From Gracilaria domingensis (Eukaryota; Rhodophyta; Florideophyceae; Gracilariales; Gracilariaceae): a stretch of DNA of 64,000 nucleotides. Positions 21,001 to 29,277 of this stretch are shown here, piece after piece. Numbering within the stretch: the first letter of the stretch is position 1; each line of letters starts with the position of its first letter. The notes beneath the pieces are model-generated. The model did no database searches. It saw nothing but the letters and a program-made list of their open reading frames with translations, and was not told where the DNA came from. Both the position numbers and the translations under genes were made by a program. The stretch covers positions 1-64,000 of the forward strand of contig VCMS01000093.1 in NCBI GenBank assembly GCA_022539475.1. The letters run 5' to 3'.

Positions 21001-24000
21001 CTGAGGCAAAGTTGGGAGCTCTTCAAATGGACTTGGAATTGCTGCAGAAGACTTTCACAGAACTCGAAACTCGAATGAAATTGGCGGAGATGGAACGGAA
21101 CGATGCTCTGTCGTCTCTCTCTACGCTTCAACAATCTCATGGAGAGATGGAAGTTGAAATGGACAATCTACGGGCTACACGGCTAAGAGAAATGAAGGAA
21201 TCCCGCGAAAGTTCTGCAGCTGCTTCAGCTTCCATGCAGCAAGAGGTTGTTTCGCTTCGTCAAAGGCTGGCAAATGTTGAGTCAGAGCTTCAGCAAGAAA
21301 GGCAAAACGCACGAGACTCTCCAGCTTATGAACAAGCACAGGCGTTAGAACACCTTAGGAACGAATACCAACGAATACACGATTCAAGCGAGAAGATGAA
21401 GGCCGAGCTCGTTGATACTCGACAAGCTGTTGGAGAATGGCAGAGGAGAGCTCAAGCGAGTGAATCTATTAAAGAGCAACAATTCTCAGAGATAAATCGT
21501 TTGGGCCACTATGTGCAAGGGCTAGAGAGTCAGGTTCGATCATTAAGTGAAACCGTTCAAGGACAGAATCACGCGTCTAACGTGATGAGTTCTCGAATTG
21601 AGGAGCTTCAACAACAGTGTGCCGAGGCGGAAGATAGCCGGCAGCGAGCAGAGGATGAATCTAAAGCCATAAGGGATGAACTTGCTTTAAGGACTGAACA
21701 AAGCATTCGCTTATCTGGACAAGTGTTTGAGATAGAGGGGGAGAAGTCGGCACTGGAAGAAAGCAATCGAACCTTATCGTTTCGCATTGAAGTCCTTGAA
21801 AGTGAACTAAGCGATATGCAGAAGAAAGATGCATCAGAAGGAAAACAGAATGAGAATTTGCTAGAAAAGATTAATGCATTAGAAGATGAGCTGAATCTTG
21901 CCAAGGAGACCATAGCAGATGGCAAGGACAGGGAAAGCCTGCTTCAAGCCAAGGTCAGTGACCGAGATGCGATCGCGGCCAAGGCCGAAGCTGTGGAAAG
22001 ATCCGTGGCAGGAATTCAAAGCAGAAACGATGACTTGCAGCGGGAAATTGAGCTACTCAATGAAAAAATGCTGTCACAAAACGAAGCGGAGGACGCGAAG
22101 CGGACGCTCACCTTGGAAGTGGTATCCTTGAGAAAGGCCCTCCAGGAATCTGAGCAGCGTTCCATCTCACTATCAACGGACGAATTTACGGCCTCTTCTG
22201 CGGCGATTACATCGGAAAGAGATGAAGCAATTCAAAAGCTACAGGAAAGGGAAAATGAGTTCTCTCTAGCGAACGAGTCCTTACGGGAGGCCAAAGGTCA
22301 ACTTGCTACTGCTGCTAGTGAGATCACTGATCTAGAAAAACAAGTTCGGGAAGTTGAAACTCTGCTGTCAGTCGTGCAAATGGAGCGAGATCAGCTTGCG
22401 CAGGATTGCGAGCAGAACAGGAAACAACTTGAGAGATTGACTCCCTCTGACGAAAGCACCGCCCGTCTACAACAGTTGGAAGAAGAGTTGAGTTGCAGCG
22501 AACGGAAGCGAGCAGATACGGCTTCAGAACTCGCCTCTCTCATAGCTGCGTGCAAGCTTTCTGAAAAGCAGAGCAATGAAATGACGAAAGAAATTGAGTT
22601 TGCCCGCCAGATTCAGGTTGAGTACGACCAGACTGTCAGTCGCCTACACGACGCGCGGCAACACGATTTAGTCGCCGAGCAAGTTCAAAATGTTGTCAGC
22701 GCTGTCGTCGTGAACGTTTCTAACGAAATTGAGTCAGAACGTAGAAGCCAAGAACTTGCTGATGCACTATTATCCCAAGGCAAACTCTTGGAAGAGAATT
22801 CAAATCTGCAAGAAGAGCTTAAGCTTAATGTTCGAAAGTTGGATGACATGGAAGCACTTATTTTCCAGCGAGAGCGGGCCGTAGCAAAATGCTCTGACTA
22901 CGAAAAGAAGCTGGACGAGATGTCGTCTGAAGTTCACGGCCTACAGCAAGCAGTTAGTAATGGAAACAAGCTCAAAGAGGCTTTAGAGGCGGCCAGATTA
23001 ATCGAAGAGAGACTTAGAGCCGAAAATCAATCTGCCAATGCGCATATTTCCGAGCTTCAATCTCGTTTTGCGGGCTCTACCATTGAGACATCTGGTCAGC
23101 TACAAAGTGATGCGTCGGCCCTAGAGACATCGGCTAGCAGGGTATATGAGCTGGAAGAGGCTTTACGAGATGCAGCAAGAACTGTCGCTGCGACAAACCT
23201 TGAACTCATTGCAGCGCAGGGTTTGCTGGTCGAAATCTCTGCGGACAAGACTTCGATGCACGCTCAGCTTATGAATGCACGTCAAGCAATAGACGATCTC
23301 AAGAAGAAGGTTGAAGAAAACAGGCATAGTGTTGTGAAGAGCGCAACCGTTTCAGAAATTTCAGAAGCGGATCATCTTTCGTCTGATGATCCGGGGGTCT
23401 CGTCTGCTGCTGATCCGTCAATCGAGCTTTCTCAACAGCTGGACTGCGCAAATGCAGATGCTGAGAATCTGCGCAGTGCTCTATCAAACTCAATGACAGA
23501 AGCGGACTCAGCGCTGGATTTAGTGATGGGTATCCATGAATCTGTTAAGACTATTGAACATCGCTTGAAGGAGTCGGAAAGCTCTCTCAATCATTCCAGG
23601 TGTAGTGAAGAGAGTTTAAGGGAAGAACTATCATCTCTAAGGCAGGAAGCCGTGAAAGAGAAAGAAGAGAAAGAGAATGAGAAGATAGAAGCAGAGAAAG
23701 CGCTGAAAGAAGTTTTGCGTAGCAAAGAGGAAGCAATTGAGGTTTTGGAAGGGAAGATTCATGCTATGAAGTTCTCTTTTGAGAGCAACTCTGAATCTTT
23801 AGAGGCTCAGATTCAACGAAAGGAGAAATTACTGGAGGAAGCGGAGTTGAAGTTGAAAGACGTTGAGACGAAGCTGAACCGGGCATATACTAACATAGAA
23901 AAACTCGAAAAGAAAACCAAAGAACTCGAAGAATCAGAACTGAAGCTAACTTTAAATCTAAACACAACTGAGAATCAAGTCCAAGTTCTACAGGAAGAAG

Positions 24001-25682
24001 AAAGGCTAGGAAAGCTCAGACGGGCCGAGTTGCAGAGTGCTCTCAACGCCCTGGAAGACAGCTTGGAAGGAACAAAGTCAGCCTTCCAACAGGAGCGCAT
24101 CAACTTTAAGGAGCAACGCGAGAGTGAGGCTAGGCAATATGAAGAAGAAATAGATCGCTTGAGCGGCGAACTCCAAGTTGCTGAAAGGAAGACGCGAGAT
24201 TCTGAACAAACTATGAAAGCAGCTATCGAGAAGTTGTCAGCAGAGAAACGGGATGTGGACCACCGTCTGCAGCTGAAGTTGTCGGAACTGGAGAATGAGA
24301 AGGACTCTAACAGTCGTCTTCATGAAAAGCACTCCACCTTGGAAGGGTTGCTTGCGGATGAACGTGAAAGACGGGAGGTAGAAGTTGCGTCTCTCGTTAC
24401 CGAAAAGAACGAACTTATTCGCACAATAGAAAAACGAAAAGCTCAAAGAGAAATCCTTCAAAAGAATCTGGACAGAGTGAGTGCTGAGCTCGAGGCAACA
24501 GAGGAGTCTCTACGAAAGGAAGAGCAAGCAAGGAGAGAAGTAGCAAAGGAGAACCGATCGAACATGTCGCTAGTGACATCGCTCCGTGCACAGAGGGAAA
24601 TGCTCGAGGGAGAACTTCAACAAACAAGTGAGAAGCTGAAACGGACTCAATCAAGTCTGAAAGAGGAAATGGAATGCAAAGAAGTTCTAGAGCGGGAGAA
24701 TGAAGACTTCCTCTCGACTATCGAGTCGCTGGAAAGCACGAGCAAAGGTCTCAGGGAAGATGTTGCGCTCGAACGGCAGGCCGTTCTTCACGGTAATGAG
24801 AGAATATTGCGGCTTGAGGAAACAGTCTCTGAGAACAACTGTAACATACAGGAGCTGCAGGCGACAATCGATATAACGGAGGACAAACTGAGAGACTTGA
24901 CGTCCGCAAATAGCAGACAAGAGGACTCAATACAAGAGCTGCGAAGAATGTTGGCTAAGGCAGAATCAAGCAGAGATGAGTTCGAACAGGACAACAAGGA
25001 TCTGCGGGAATGGGTATCTGATTTGGAGAAGCAGGCCAATGAGCTTGAAAGCGCGATGGTCAACTTTGAAGAAGTGGAAAGGAGTCTAAGGGAGACTATG
25101 GAACTGCAGCGTCAAACCGCAGAAGAGAACCTGAAATTAAGTGAAGAACTGAAGGAACGTAGGGAAAGCATGGGCAGAATGCAAGTGCAACTGCAGCAGA
25201 GCGTGAGAGAGAAAAGAAGCGCTGAAGCGGCGCGCGAGTCGTCGCAACGCAGATCCGAGGAACTTGAACGACGAATCCGCGATATCAGAGAAGAAAATCT
25301 TGCGAAGTTCAGCACGACTGAAGAAGCAATTCGAGAGAGGGCTCAACGTTGCGCTTCGCTAGAAACTTCTTTGGCGATTGCTGAACGAGAACTGGCTGAG
25401 CTGGCTTCGGTTTCTGATGAACTGTTTGGGGTTAAGACTACTCTGAAACAGAGAGATTCGGACCTGGAGACTTTGAGGGTACGGGCTGAGGGTGCTGAGA
25501 GACGGGGGGAAGAATTGTTGACGGAGCTTGCTAAAGCGAAGGGAGAGATCAGGGAGCTGAGGGAAAGCGGAAATGGAAGTGGATTAAGGGTGCTTGAAGA
25601 AGAGCACAATGAACTGTTGGTGTATCTGGCGGACCTTGAAGTGGAAGTTACGCGACTGAAGGAAGAAGTGGGCAGAGATTGA
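18090..25682 (+). CDS. USO1: Giant Uso1/p115-type vesicle tethering factor
   Basis: About 2530 residues from the ATG at 18090 (MNYLSGAL, which matches the family's MNFLRG-like start; a GTG at 18036 is unlikely). The head, residues about 1-780, is armadillo-like with p115 signatures: DDRR-like VDRRTAIQQL near the start, then HDFYIKFGTIELLTAM, SQGVTSVCDMLDD and ICKIVAFAGVLEKL. From about residue 787 to the end it is almost uninterrupted acidic coiled coil. p115 and Uso1p tether ER-derived and Golgi vesicles through Rab1, golgins and SNAREs. Human p115 is about 960 residues and yeast Uso1p about 1790, so this tail is exceptionally long. It is one continuous frame with no sign of fusion. Confidence 0.9.
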   Translation: MNYLSGALRYVAGGDSDAQTVVPRLVDRIKTSVLPVDRRTAIQQLNEAAKQSPQRQKQVGSLGTKIIYAVLEQDNEYDETIKAALDLLITICGALEPTPSLERPPEEEQSKMELSSAVVAKENVDAFLALPDSISLILQQLGKHDFYIKFGTIELLTAMAANSRATLQSALLSSSQGVTSVCDMLDDSDRHIRVNAVLLLSTLCEKSAEICKIVAFAGVLEKLFTLLESLSAEFSMDDFSGDVDKDSLEAAIFAHDILLAVHNLLVGTSTTKTFLRDTGCIPKLVSLLQRAAIDAALIPNETETSSARTTSAATKTAFERQAERNLLLSLQCIASMVDGTDEESFRVRNDLLTSNVFRTLLNLGFSGEPSSSSSELALDIRLNSLKTTSMLVRGLDEFRTTFNSSAYAVASGGQATSPQIIALKTMLEEHSSAVRAAAFTLLRDSLLVDPGLDLPSTILLNAMSRSSGTTTFVGESRNLSLTSLSSAGDLASPSNSVAFISDFLKEALVGWPDVADAAGVFYAASLVSWVVNRINGARERLLGCYVNGSSLLPQVLRTIGKLERERGPPEVRIALFSLACVWLYESPSAVSAFLSSAMNLPLLVDTIKKTGTRGDVAEVHTRGLAAVLLGICLLTTEDASDAANHGGFLSGGGPSTVIPRETVANVIRNRVGVAEFTGCLDDLLEAKSFKAGDAYSTPWDFVQSLMSLEKKTGFLSSSGDLGHENWYGDSILQVVGDVYQKVGVRALDLVASPAMSNRVMNGHTAEQITNTNEHAVLADSARDEVLKSYKEFIRDQDENLNAARQEINTLKAALHEAQTELDSRSSQVSASKGPENLRSLLEEKEKLAVERGTLRSLLEEKESDFTALSEAYAALEEEQASNGQTSTMENNAVLSAEIQRLRTQYDLMKRSLEEELHRKGEISHRALLLDNDVKNREIELTSLTKEVEALRSGLAPSNVESLQNQRRAEAAEAKLGALQMDLELLQKTFTELETRMKLAEMERNDALSSLSTLQQSHGEMEVEMDNLRATRLREMKESRESSAAASASMQQEVVSLRQRLANVESELQQERQNARDSPAYEQAQALEHLRNEYQRIHDSSEKMKAELVDTRQAVGEWQRRAQASESIKEQQFSEINRLGHYVQGLESQVRSLSETVQGQNHASNVMSSRIEELQQQCAEAEDSRQRAEDESKAIRDELALRTEQSIRLSGQVFEIEGEKSALEESNRTLSFRIEVLESELSDMQKKDASEGKQNENLLEKINALEDELNLAKETIADGKDRESLLQAKVSDRDAIAAKAEAVERSVAGIQSRNDDLQREIELLNEKMLSQNEAEDAKRTLTLEVVSLRKALQESEQRSISLSTDEFTASSAAITSERDEAIQKLQERENEFSLANESLREAKGQLATAASEITDLEKQVREVETLLSVVQMERDQLAQDCEQNRKQLERLTPSDESTARLQQLEEELSCSERKRADTASELASLIAACKLSEKQSNEMTKEIEFARQIQVEYDQTVSRLHDARQHDLVAEQVQNVVSAVVVNVSNEIESERRSQELADALLSQGKLLEENSNLQEELKLNVRKLDDMEALIFQRERAVAKCSDYEKKLDEMSSEVHGLQQAVSNGNKLKEALEAARLIEERLRAENQSANAHISELQSRFAGSTIETSGQLQSDASALETSASRVYELEEALRDAARTVAATNLELIAAQGLLVEISADKTSMHAQLMNARQAIDDLKKKVEENRHSVVKSATVSEISEADHLSSDDPGVSSAADPSIELSQQLDCANADAENLRSALSNSMTEADSALDLVMGIHESVKTIEHRLKESESSLNHSRCSEESLREELSSLRQEAVKEKEEKENEKIEAEKALKEVLRSKEEAIEVLEGKIHAMKFSFESNSESLEAQIQRKEKLLEEAELKLKDVETKLNRAYTNIEKLEKKTKELEESELKLTLNLNTTENQVQVLQEEERLGKLRRAELQSALNALEDSLEGTKSAFQQERINFKEQRESEARQYEEEIDRLSGELQVAERKTRDSEQTMKAAIEKLSAEKRDVDHRLQLKLSELENEKDSNSRLHEKHSTLEGLLADERERREVEVASLVTEKNELIRTIEKRKAQREILQKNLDRVSAELEATEESLRKEEQARREVAKENRSNMSLVTSLRAQREMLEGELQQTSEKLKRTQSSLKEEMECKEVLERENEDFLSTIESLESTSKGLREDVALERQAVLHGNERILRLEETVSENNCNIQELQATIDITEDKLRDLTSANSRQEDSIQELRRMLAKAESSRDEFEQDNKDLREWVSDLEKQANELESAMVNFEEVERSLRETMELQRQTAEENLKLSEELKERRESMGRMQVQLQQSVREKRSAEAARESSQRRSEELERRIRDIREENLAKFSTTEEAIRERAQRCASLETSLAIAERELAELASVSDELFGVKTTLKQRDSDLETLRVRAEGAERRGEELLTELAKAKGEIRELRESGNGSGLRVLEEEHNELLVYLADLEVEVTRLKEEVGRD

Positions 25683-25789
25683 AGTGAAATGAGATAGGCT
25701 GCACTTGCGAAGGGAGTTGTTGCTTGCAAATGTAAAGGTGAGTTAGAAAGTACCAAGAGTACAAAAAGTTTTGTTGTATGTTGTGTTTC

Positions 25790-26473
25790 TTAGTCGTCCG
25801 ACATGGAGTATGATACGCACGCGCTAACGTCGTGAACGGAGGTGGAAAAGGAACGTAGCGTGACTTGCTGGGCGTTGGGAATAATTCTGGGGCCTGTTTC
25901 CTGCCATTTGGCCGGCGTTTGAATGCTCTTGTCGGTGTAGATGAGCATGTCGAACGAGCAGGCTTCGTCGAGAATTGGCAGAAAGGCGACACTGGCACTG
26001 ATCTGTCGAATGATGGCCTGTATCTCGGCCATAATAGTGGCGTGTTTCTTACTGCCCGTCGATGAAGGTTGCTGCGCACCGTCGGCAACATTGACGTCAA
26101 ACGCCCAGCGTTCCAAAACCTTCTTGGTGGCGGCAGAAGCGATGACGACGACGACGCGCCGCAGCGATGAACTATGTAGCCAGGTGCGCATCTGGGTGAG
26201 GACGTTCTGAAGGAAGCGTTGGACGTCGGGATCGGTGGTGAGATACACCGTCACGCCATACTTTTGGGCGGGAGAAAAGGTCTCGGGCGGATACACGCCG
26301 CGCAGGTAGAGCAGCGTGTTGACGCCATACGAGAAGAAGTCGGCGACGAGGTCGGCCGAGCCAGACAGCGAGATGGAATGCTCCGCAGCCGGCGACGCAG
26401 CAGCAGCGGCGGCGGTGGCGGCGGCGGCAGCGGCGGCGGCGGGCGACGCGTGCGGCGGCGGCGGCGGGGACAT
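25790..26473 (-). CDS. MAD2: MAD2 spindle assembly checkpoint HORMA protein
   Basis: 227 residues from the ATG at 26473 (longer upstream frames are low-complexity shadow). Residues 1-35 are Pro/Ala-rich, an extension absent from typical MAD2 of about 205 residues. The HORMA domain follows: ISLSGSADLVADFFSYGVN, LYLRGVYPPETF, KYGVTVYLTTD, RVVVVI, VLERWAFDV, IRQISASVAFLP and CSFDMLIYTDK. The C-terminal safety-belt strands are present (VTLRSFSTSVHDV). MAD2 binds MAD1 and CDC20 and delays the APC/C until chromosomes attach. It is tail-to-tail with Uso1 (107 bp apart) and divergent from the F-box gene. GC content rises steeply toward the 5' end. Confidence 0.95.
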   Translation of the reverse strand: MSPPPPPHASPAAAAAAAATAAAAAASPAAEHSISLSGSADLVADFFSYGVNTLLYLRGVYPPETFSPAQKYGVTVYLTTDPDVQRFLQNVLTQMRTWLHSSSLRRVVVVIASAATKKVLERWAFDVNVADGAQQPSSTGSKKHATIMAEIQAIIRQISASVAFLPILDEACSFDMLIYTDKSIQTPAKWQETGPRIIPNAQQVTLRSFSTSVHDVSACVSYSMSDD

Positions 26474-26974
26474 GACGGGCGACGCGAGCGGCGCACGACG
26501 CAGGTGGAAGACGGCAGTGCGCGCAGCGACGCGGCGCGCGAGCGGTTGCGCCCGCCGCTGGGAGCACGGGCAGCAAAGTTGCGCTCGTGCACCCGCGAAT
26601 GGCGGGAAACGGCGGGGCCGCGGCGGCGGGGCGCCAGCGCGTCCGTGACGTGCGAGCGCGCAATTGGGCGCCACAGAAGGGCCCGCTCGCTGGGGGCGCG
26701 CGCCTAATACTCGCGCTCGGTCTTCAAGCCGGGCGCCGCGCACCCAAAAAACGGCGGCCCAACAGCCGCCTGTTCACCCGCCGCTGCACCCATCCTTAGG
26801 TGCCGCGAGCGCGCTGCCCGCCGCTCTCTCGGTTGTCTGCCGTCCCTCCCGCCCCCTCCGTCTCCCCCCCCCCCTCCGTTCCCCCCCACCCCACCGCGCT
26901 CGCCGCCCCCCCCGCTCTCGCAGATCCGTCGCTGTGATTGCTGCTCGCTTTGCTGCCTATTGCCCCCGCCCCAC
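26474..26974. promoter_or_regulatory. Divergent GC-rich promoter region of MAD2 and the F-box gene
   Basis: 501 bp between two outward-reading starts, strongly GC-rich and CpG-rich. It contains C-runs at 26864-26874, 26881-26887 and 26906-26913, which are sense-strand poly-C for the F-box gene 60-110 bp downstream. No TATA box is obvious. Antisense open frames here are composition-driven. Confidence 0.5.
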
Positions 26975-28057
26975 ATGAGACGCACCGCTCCTATCTCGCC
27001 GCACCGCTCGAGAAAACGGCCGCGCGTCGCCACCTTGCATGTGCCGTCCGTGGCGCCTTCTCGCGTGAAGAGAATGTGCTTCCCGCGCGCTCCGTCGCTT
27101 CCAATCGACGTGTGGCATAACGTTGCCAATCACCTGCCTCCCGTCGCGCTGGCCAATCTGGCCGCCACCGGCGTGCAGCTCCGCCACATTGCCGTCGATA
27201 CGCTGCACAGAAAGGTGTGGCGTGCGGTGTTTCCCAACGTGCCCTTCGACGTCACGCAGGCTCGCGCCTTGACTGAGATTTTGTCGCTGTTGTGCGCGGC
27301 GCCCTCGTTGCGCGCAAAGCGCGTTGCGAGACAGATTGCGCTTCTATGTGACATGGGTGACGATTTGATGGATCAGCTTTTGCCTGTCTCTGTGTGCTTT
27401 ACAAAGAGTAATGCGGCTCGATTCCTGCACGTCGATGCTTGCCATTTGTCGAAGCTGCCCAAGGCAAACGTCACTGCGCGTTCTGGTACCAGGCATTTTC
27501 CCGCGCTGAGTTTGCCGCACGTTTACTCTTTGTTTGACACGGATAGAAAGGGCCCTCTCTATCCGTTGGTGTCCATTCTGCGTGCCGCCTTGGCCACGCA
27601 CTCCGACCTTCATCGCGTGGTGCCGCATGTGAGGAAGGCGGTGCGAGAGGACGAACGCTGCTATCATAGGGCGCTGATTGCTGACAGTTTTATTCATAGA
27701 GTGGCGTTGGAGCATCGACTGGGCCCCGAACAGCTGCACTACTGCCTGGACGCCTGTGCGCAAGTGAAGGACTTCCGACGCGGCGCGTGGGAAAAGGACT
27801 ACGAAGAGTACGCTCCGCTGGTGATTCAACTGGTGCAGTTGCACTCGTCGCTGGAACCTTGCTACCGCTTCCTGCTCAAAACGGACGGAAACGCGCGGCT
27901 CAAGGCGAAACGACTGATTGCAAAGATGATGCGCATGCGCTCGTTTTCTCTGGCGGCGTTTGTGAAGGCGCTGCAGGCCAACCTGTGGTGGGCTCTGAGC
28001 CGCGAGAATCTGAGCAAGATGAGGAAGGAAGCGCCGGCGCGCCGACTGCGGCGGTAG
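26975..28057 (+). CDS. F-box-like protein of unknown substrate
   Basis: 360 residues from ATG 26975. The N-terminus is basic (residues 1-35). Residues about 41-82 form an F-box-like helix bundle (SLPIDVWHNVANHLPPVALANLAATGVQLRHIA in two parts), beginning with the usual LP and ending with a conserved W (KVW). The rest is helical, without LRR, WD or Kelch repeats that I can see, and ends very basic. F-box proteins link substrates to SKP1-cullin ubiquitin ligases. The family assignment rests on this one motif, so the target and even SCF membership are inferred. Confidence 0.6.
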   Translation: MRRTAPISPHRSRKRPRVATLHVPSVAPSRVKRMCFPRAPSLPIDVWHNVANHLPPVALANLAATGVQLRHIAVDTLHRKVWRAVFPNVPFDVTQARALTEILSLLCAAPSLRAKRVARQIALLCDMGDDLMDQLLPVSVCFTKSNAARFLHVDACHLSKLPKANVTARSGTRHFPALSLPHVYSLFDTDRKGPLYPLVSILRAALATHSDLHRVVPHVRKAVREDERCYHRALIADSFIHRVALEHRLGPEQLHYCLDACAQVKDFRRGAWEKDYEEYAPLVIQLVQLHSSLEPCYRFLLKTDGNARLKAKRLIAKMMRMRSFSLAAFVKALQANLWWALSRENLSKMRKEAPARRLRR

Positions 28058-28585
28058 AAAGTGGCCGGAGACGGCGTTTTTTCGGCTACTGGTGTAGTAA
28101 AGGCTTGTGAGAAGACGTTGAGGGCCGGCGCGGCGCGCGACAGCTGCGCGGGTTCACCGCGCGCGCGACAGCCGCGAGGGCGCGCAGGGCGCGCAGGTGG
28201 CGGCGGCCCGGCGCCCATGTTTGCTGCAGCGTTTGACGGCCGTCGAGTCGTGATTGGCGCCATTCCCTTCACGTTCCGCCACCTTTGCGGTGTTAACAGG
28301 TCCGTGTCGAGGCCCCGCGCGCGGCCCGCGGCCCGTCGCCGCGGGCCGATCAGCCCCGCCGCTCGCCGCAGCCGCCGTGGTCGTGAGAGTCGCCGCGCCC
28401 CCGCGCCGCGCGTGCTGCGCCGTTGGCGCGCCATTGCCGTGTCTCGCAGCGCGCCCCAGCACGTTTGCCGCGCGCTCCGCGCTCCGCGCTCCCCGCCCGT
28501 TTCCTCGTCGCCGCCGGCTCTCCCCGCCCCACCCCCCAGCCCGCCCACCGCTCTTCCCCTTCTCCCTCCACCGCCTCCAGACGTC
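28058..28585. other. GC-rich promoter region of the MED30-like gene
   Basis: Extremely GC-rich, with many GCGC blocks and open frames on every strand that reflect composition only. An inverted CCAAT (ATTGG) lies near 28252, within GATTGGCGCC. Confidence 0.4.
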
Positions 28586-29131
28586 ATGCAGCCGCCCGCG
28601 CAGCAGCAGCCAGACCTTAAGCTGCTGGTGCACAACGCGCGACTTGAACTTGACGCCATTCTGGCCACGTTGAAACAGGTGCTTACTTTTGTTGCAGTAC
28701 GTTTTTCCAACCTTTCTTTCGCCCGTCAGAGATGCTAACTTCCTCCCGTGCAGAGCGGCGAGCCAAGCGCCGACCGAACAGACCGATCGTCCCCGACAGC
28801 CAACGGGCCGCCCGTGCAGCCCGCCGTCGCCGCCGAAAACCGAACCCTGGAGCCGGTCATGAAGCGCTTCGATAGTTTGCGTACCGCCGTCGCGAACGCC
28901 GTCTCGATGCATGCCGCCATCGTGGCTACCGCACAGCAGGAGGAGGCTTTGGTTACTTCGCAGCAACGTGCCGCGCTGGTTGAGCAGAAGCGAAGTCTGG
29001 TGGAGGACATTCGCGCCAAGAATGATAAGATCAAGTTGCTTATTGATCAACTGCGCGACGTACATCGTGATATCACCGTATTGGTCAGTACTTTCTTCCA
29101 CGCCTCCCCTACTACCCGACAAAAGAAGTGA
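28586..29131 (+). CDS. MED30-like coiled-coil protein, two exons
   Basis: Exon 1 starts at ATG 28586 (MQPPAQQQPDLKLL). A short intron ends at the CAG of 28751-28753 and has a strong GCTAAC branch site at 28733-28738. Two donors keep the frame: GTACGT at 28697 (57-nt intron, 162 residues) or GTGCTT at 28679 (75 nt, 156 residues). The C-terminal helix KRSLVEDIRAKNDKIKLLIDQLRDVHRDI resembles the end of Mediator subunit 30, which has a KN-x-x-(I/L)K-x-x-(I/M)DQLR-x-x-x-x-DI pattern. MED30 sits in the Mediator head. The last residues after DITVL may be altered by a further intron (GTCAGT at about 29089). AATAAA occurs near 29203. Confidence 0.45.
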
Positions 29132-29277
29132 CTGTTATCGTCACCGTCATTGTCTACGCAAGCCTCAAGCTGTGCTGCACATAATCCTAACTTGCTTTGC
29201 CGAATAAACATGCAAAACCGTCAAGCAGAGTACTGCCACTATGCTTGTCTACATGGTCTTCTTTTTTTCTTTTAATC

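Noticed and set aside
28154..29122. Minus-strand frame (322 residues) over the MED30-like gene
   Set aside because: Compositional frame; the plus strand has consistent exon structure, a branch site and a plausible helix motif.
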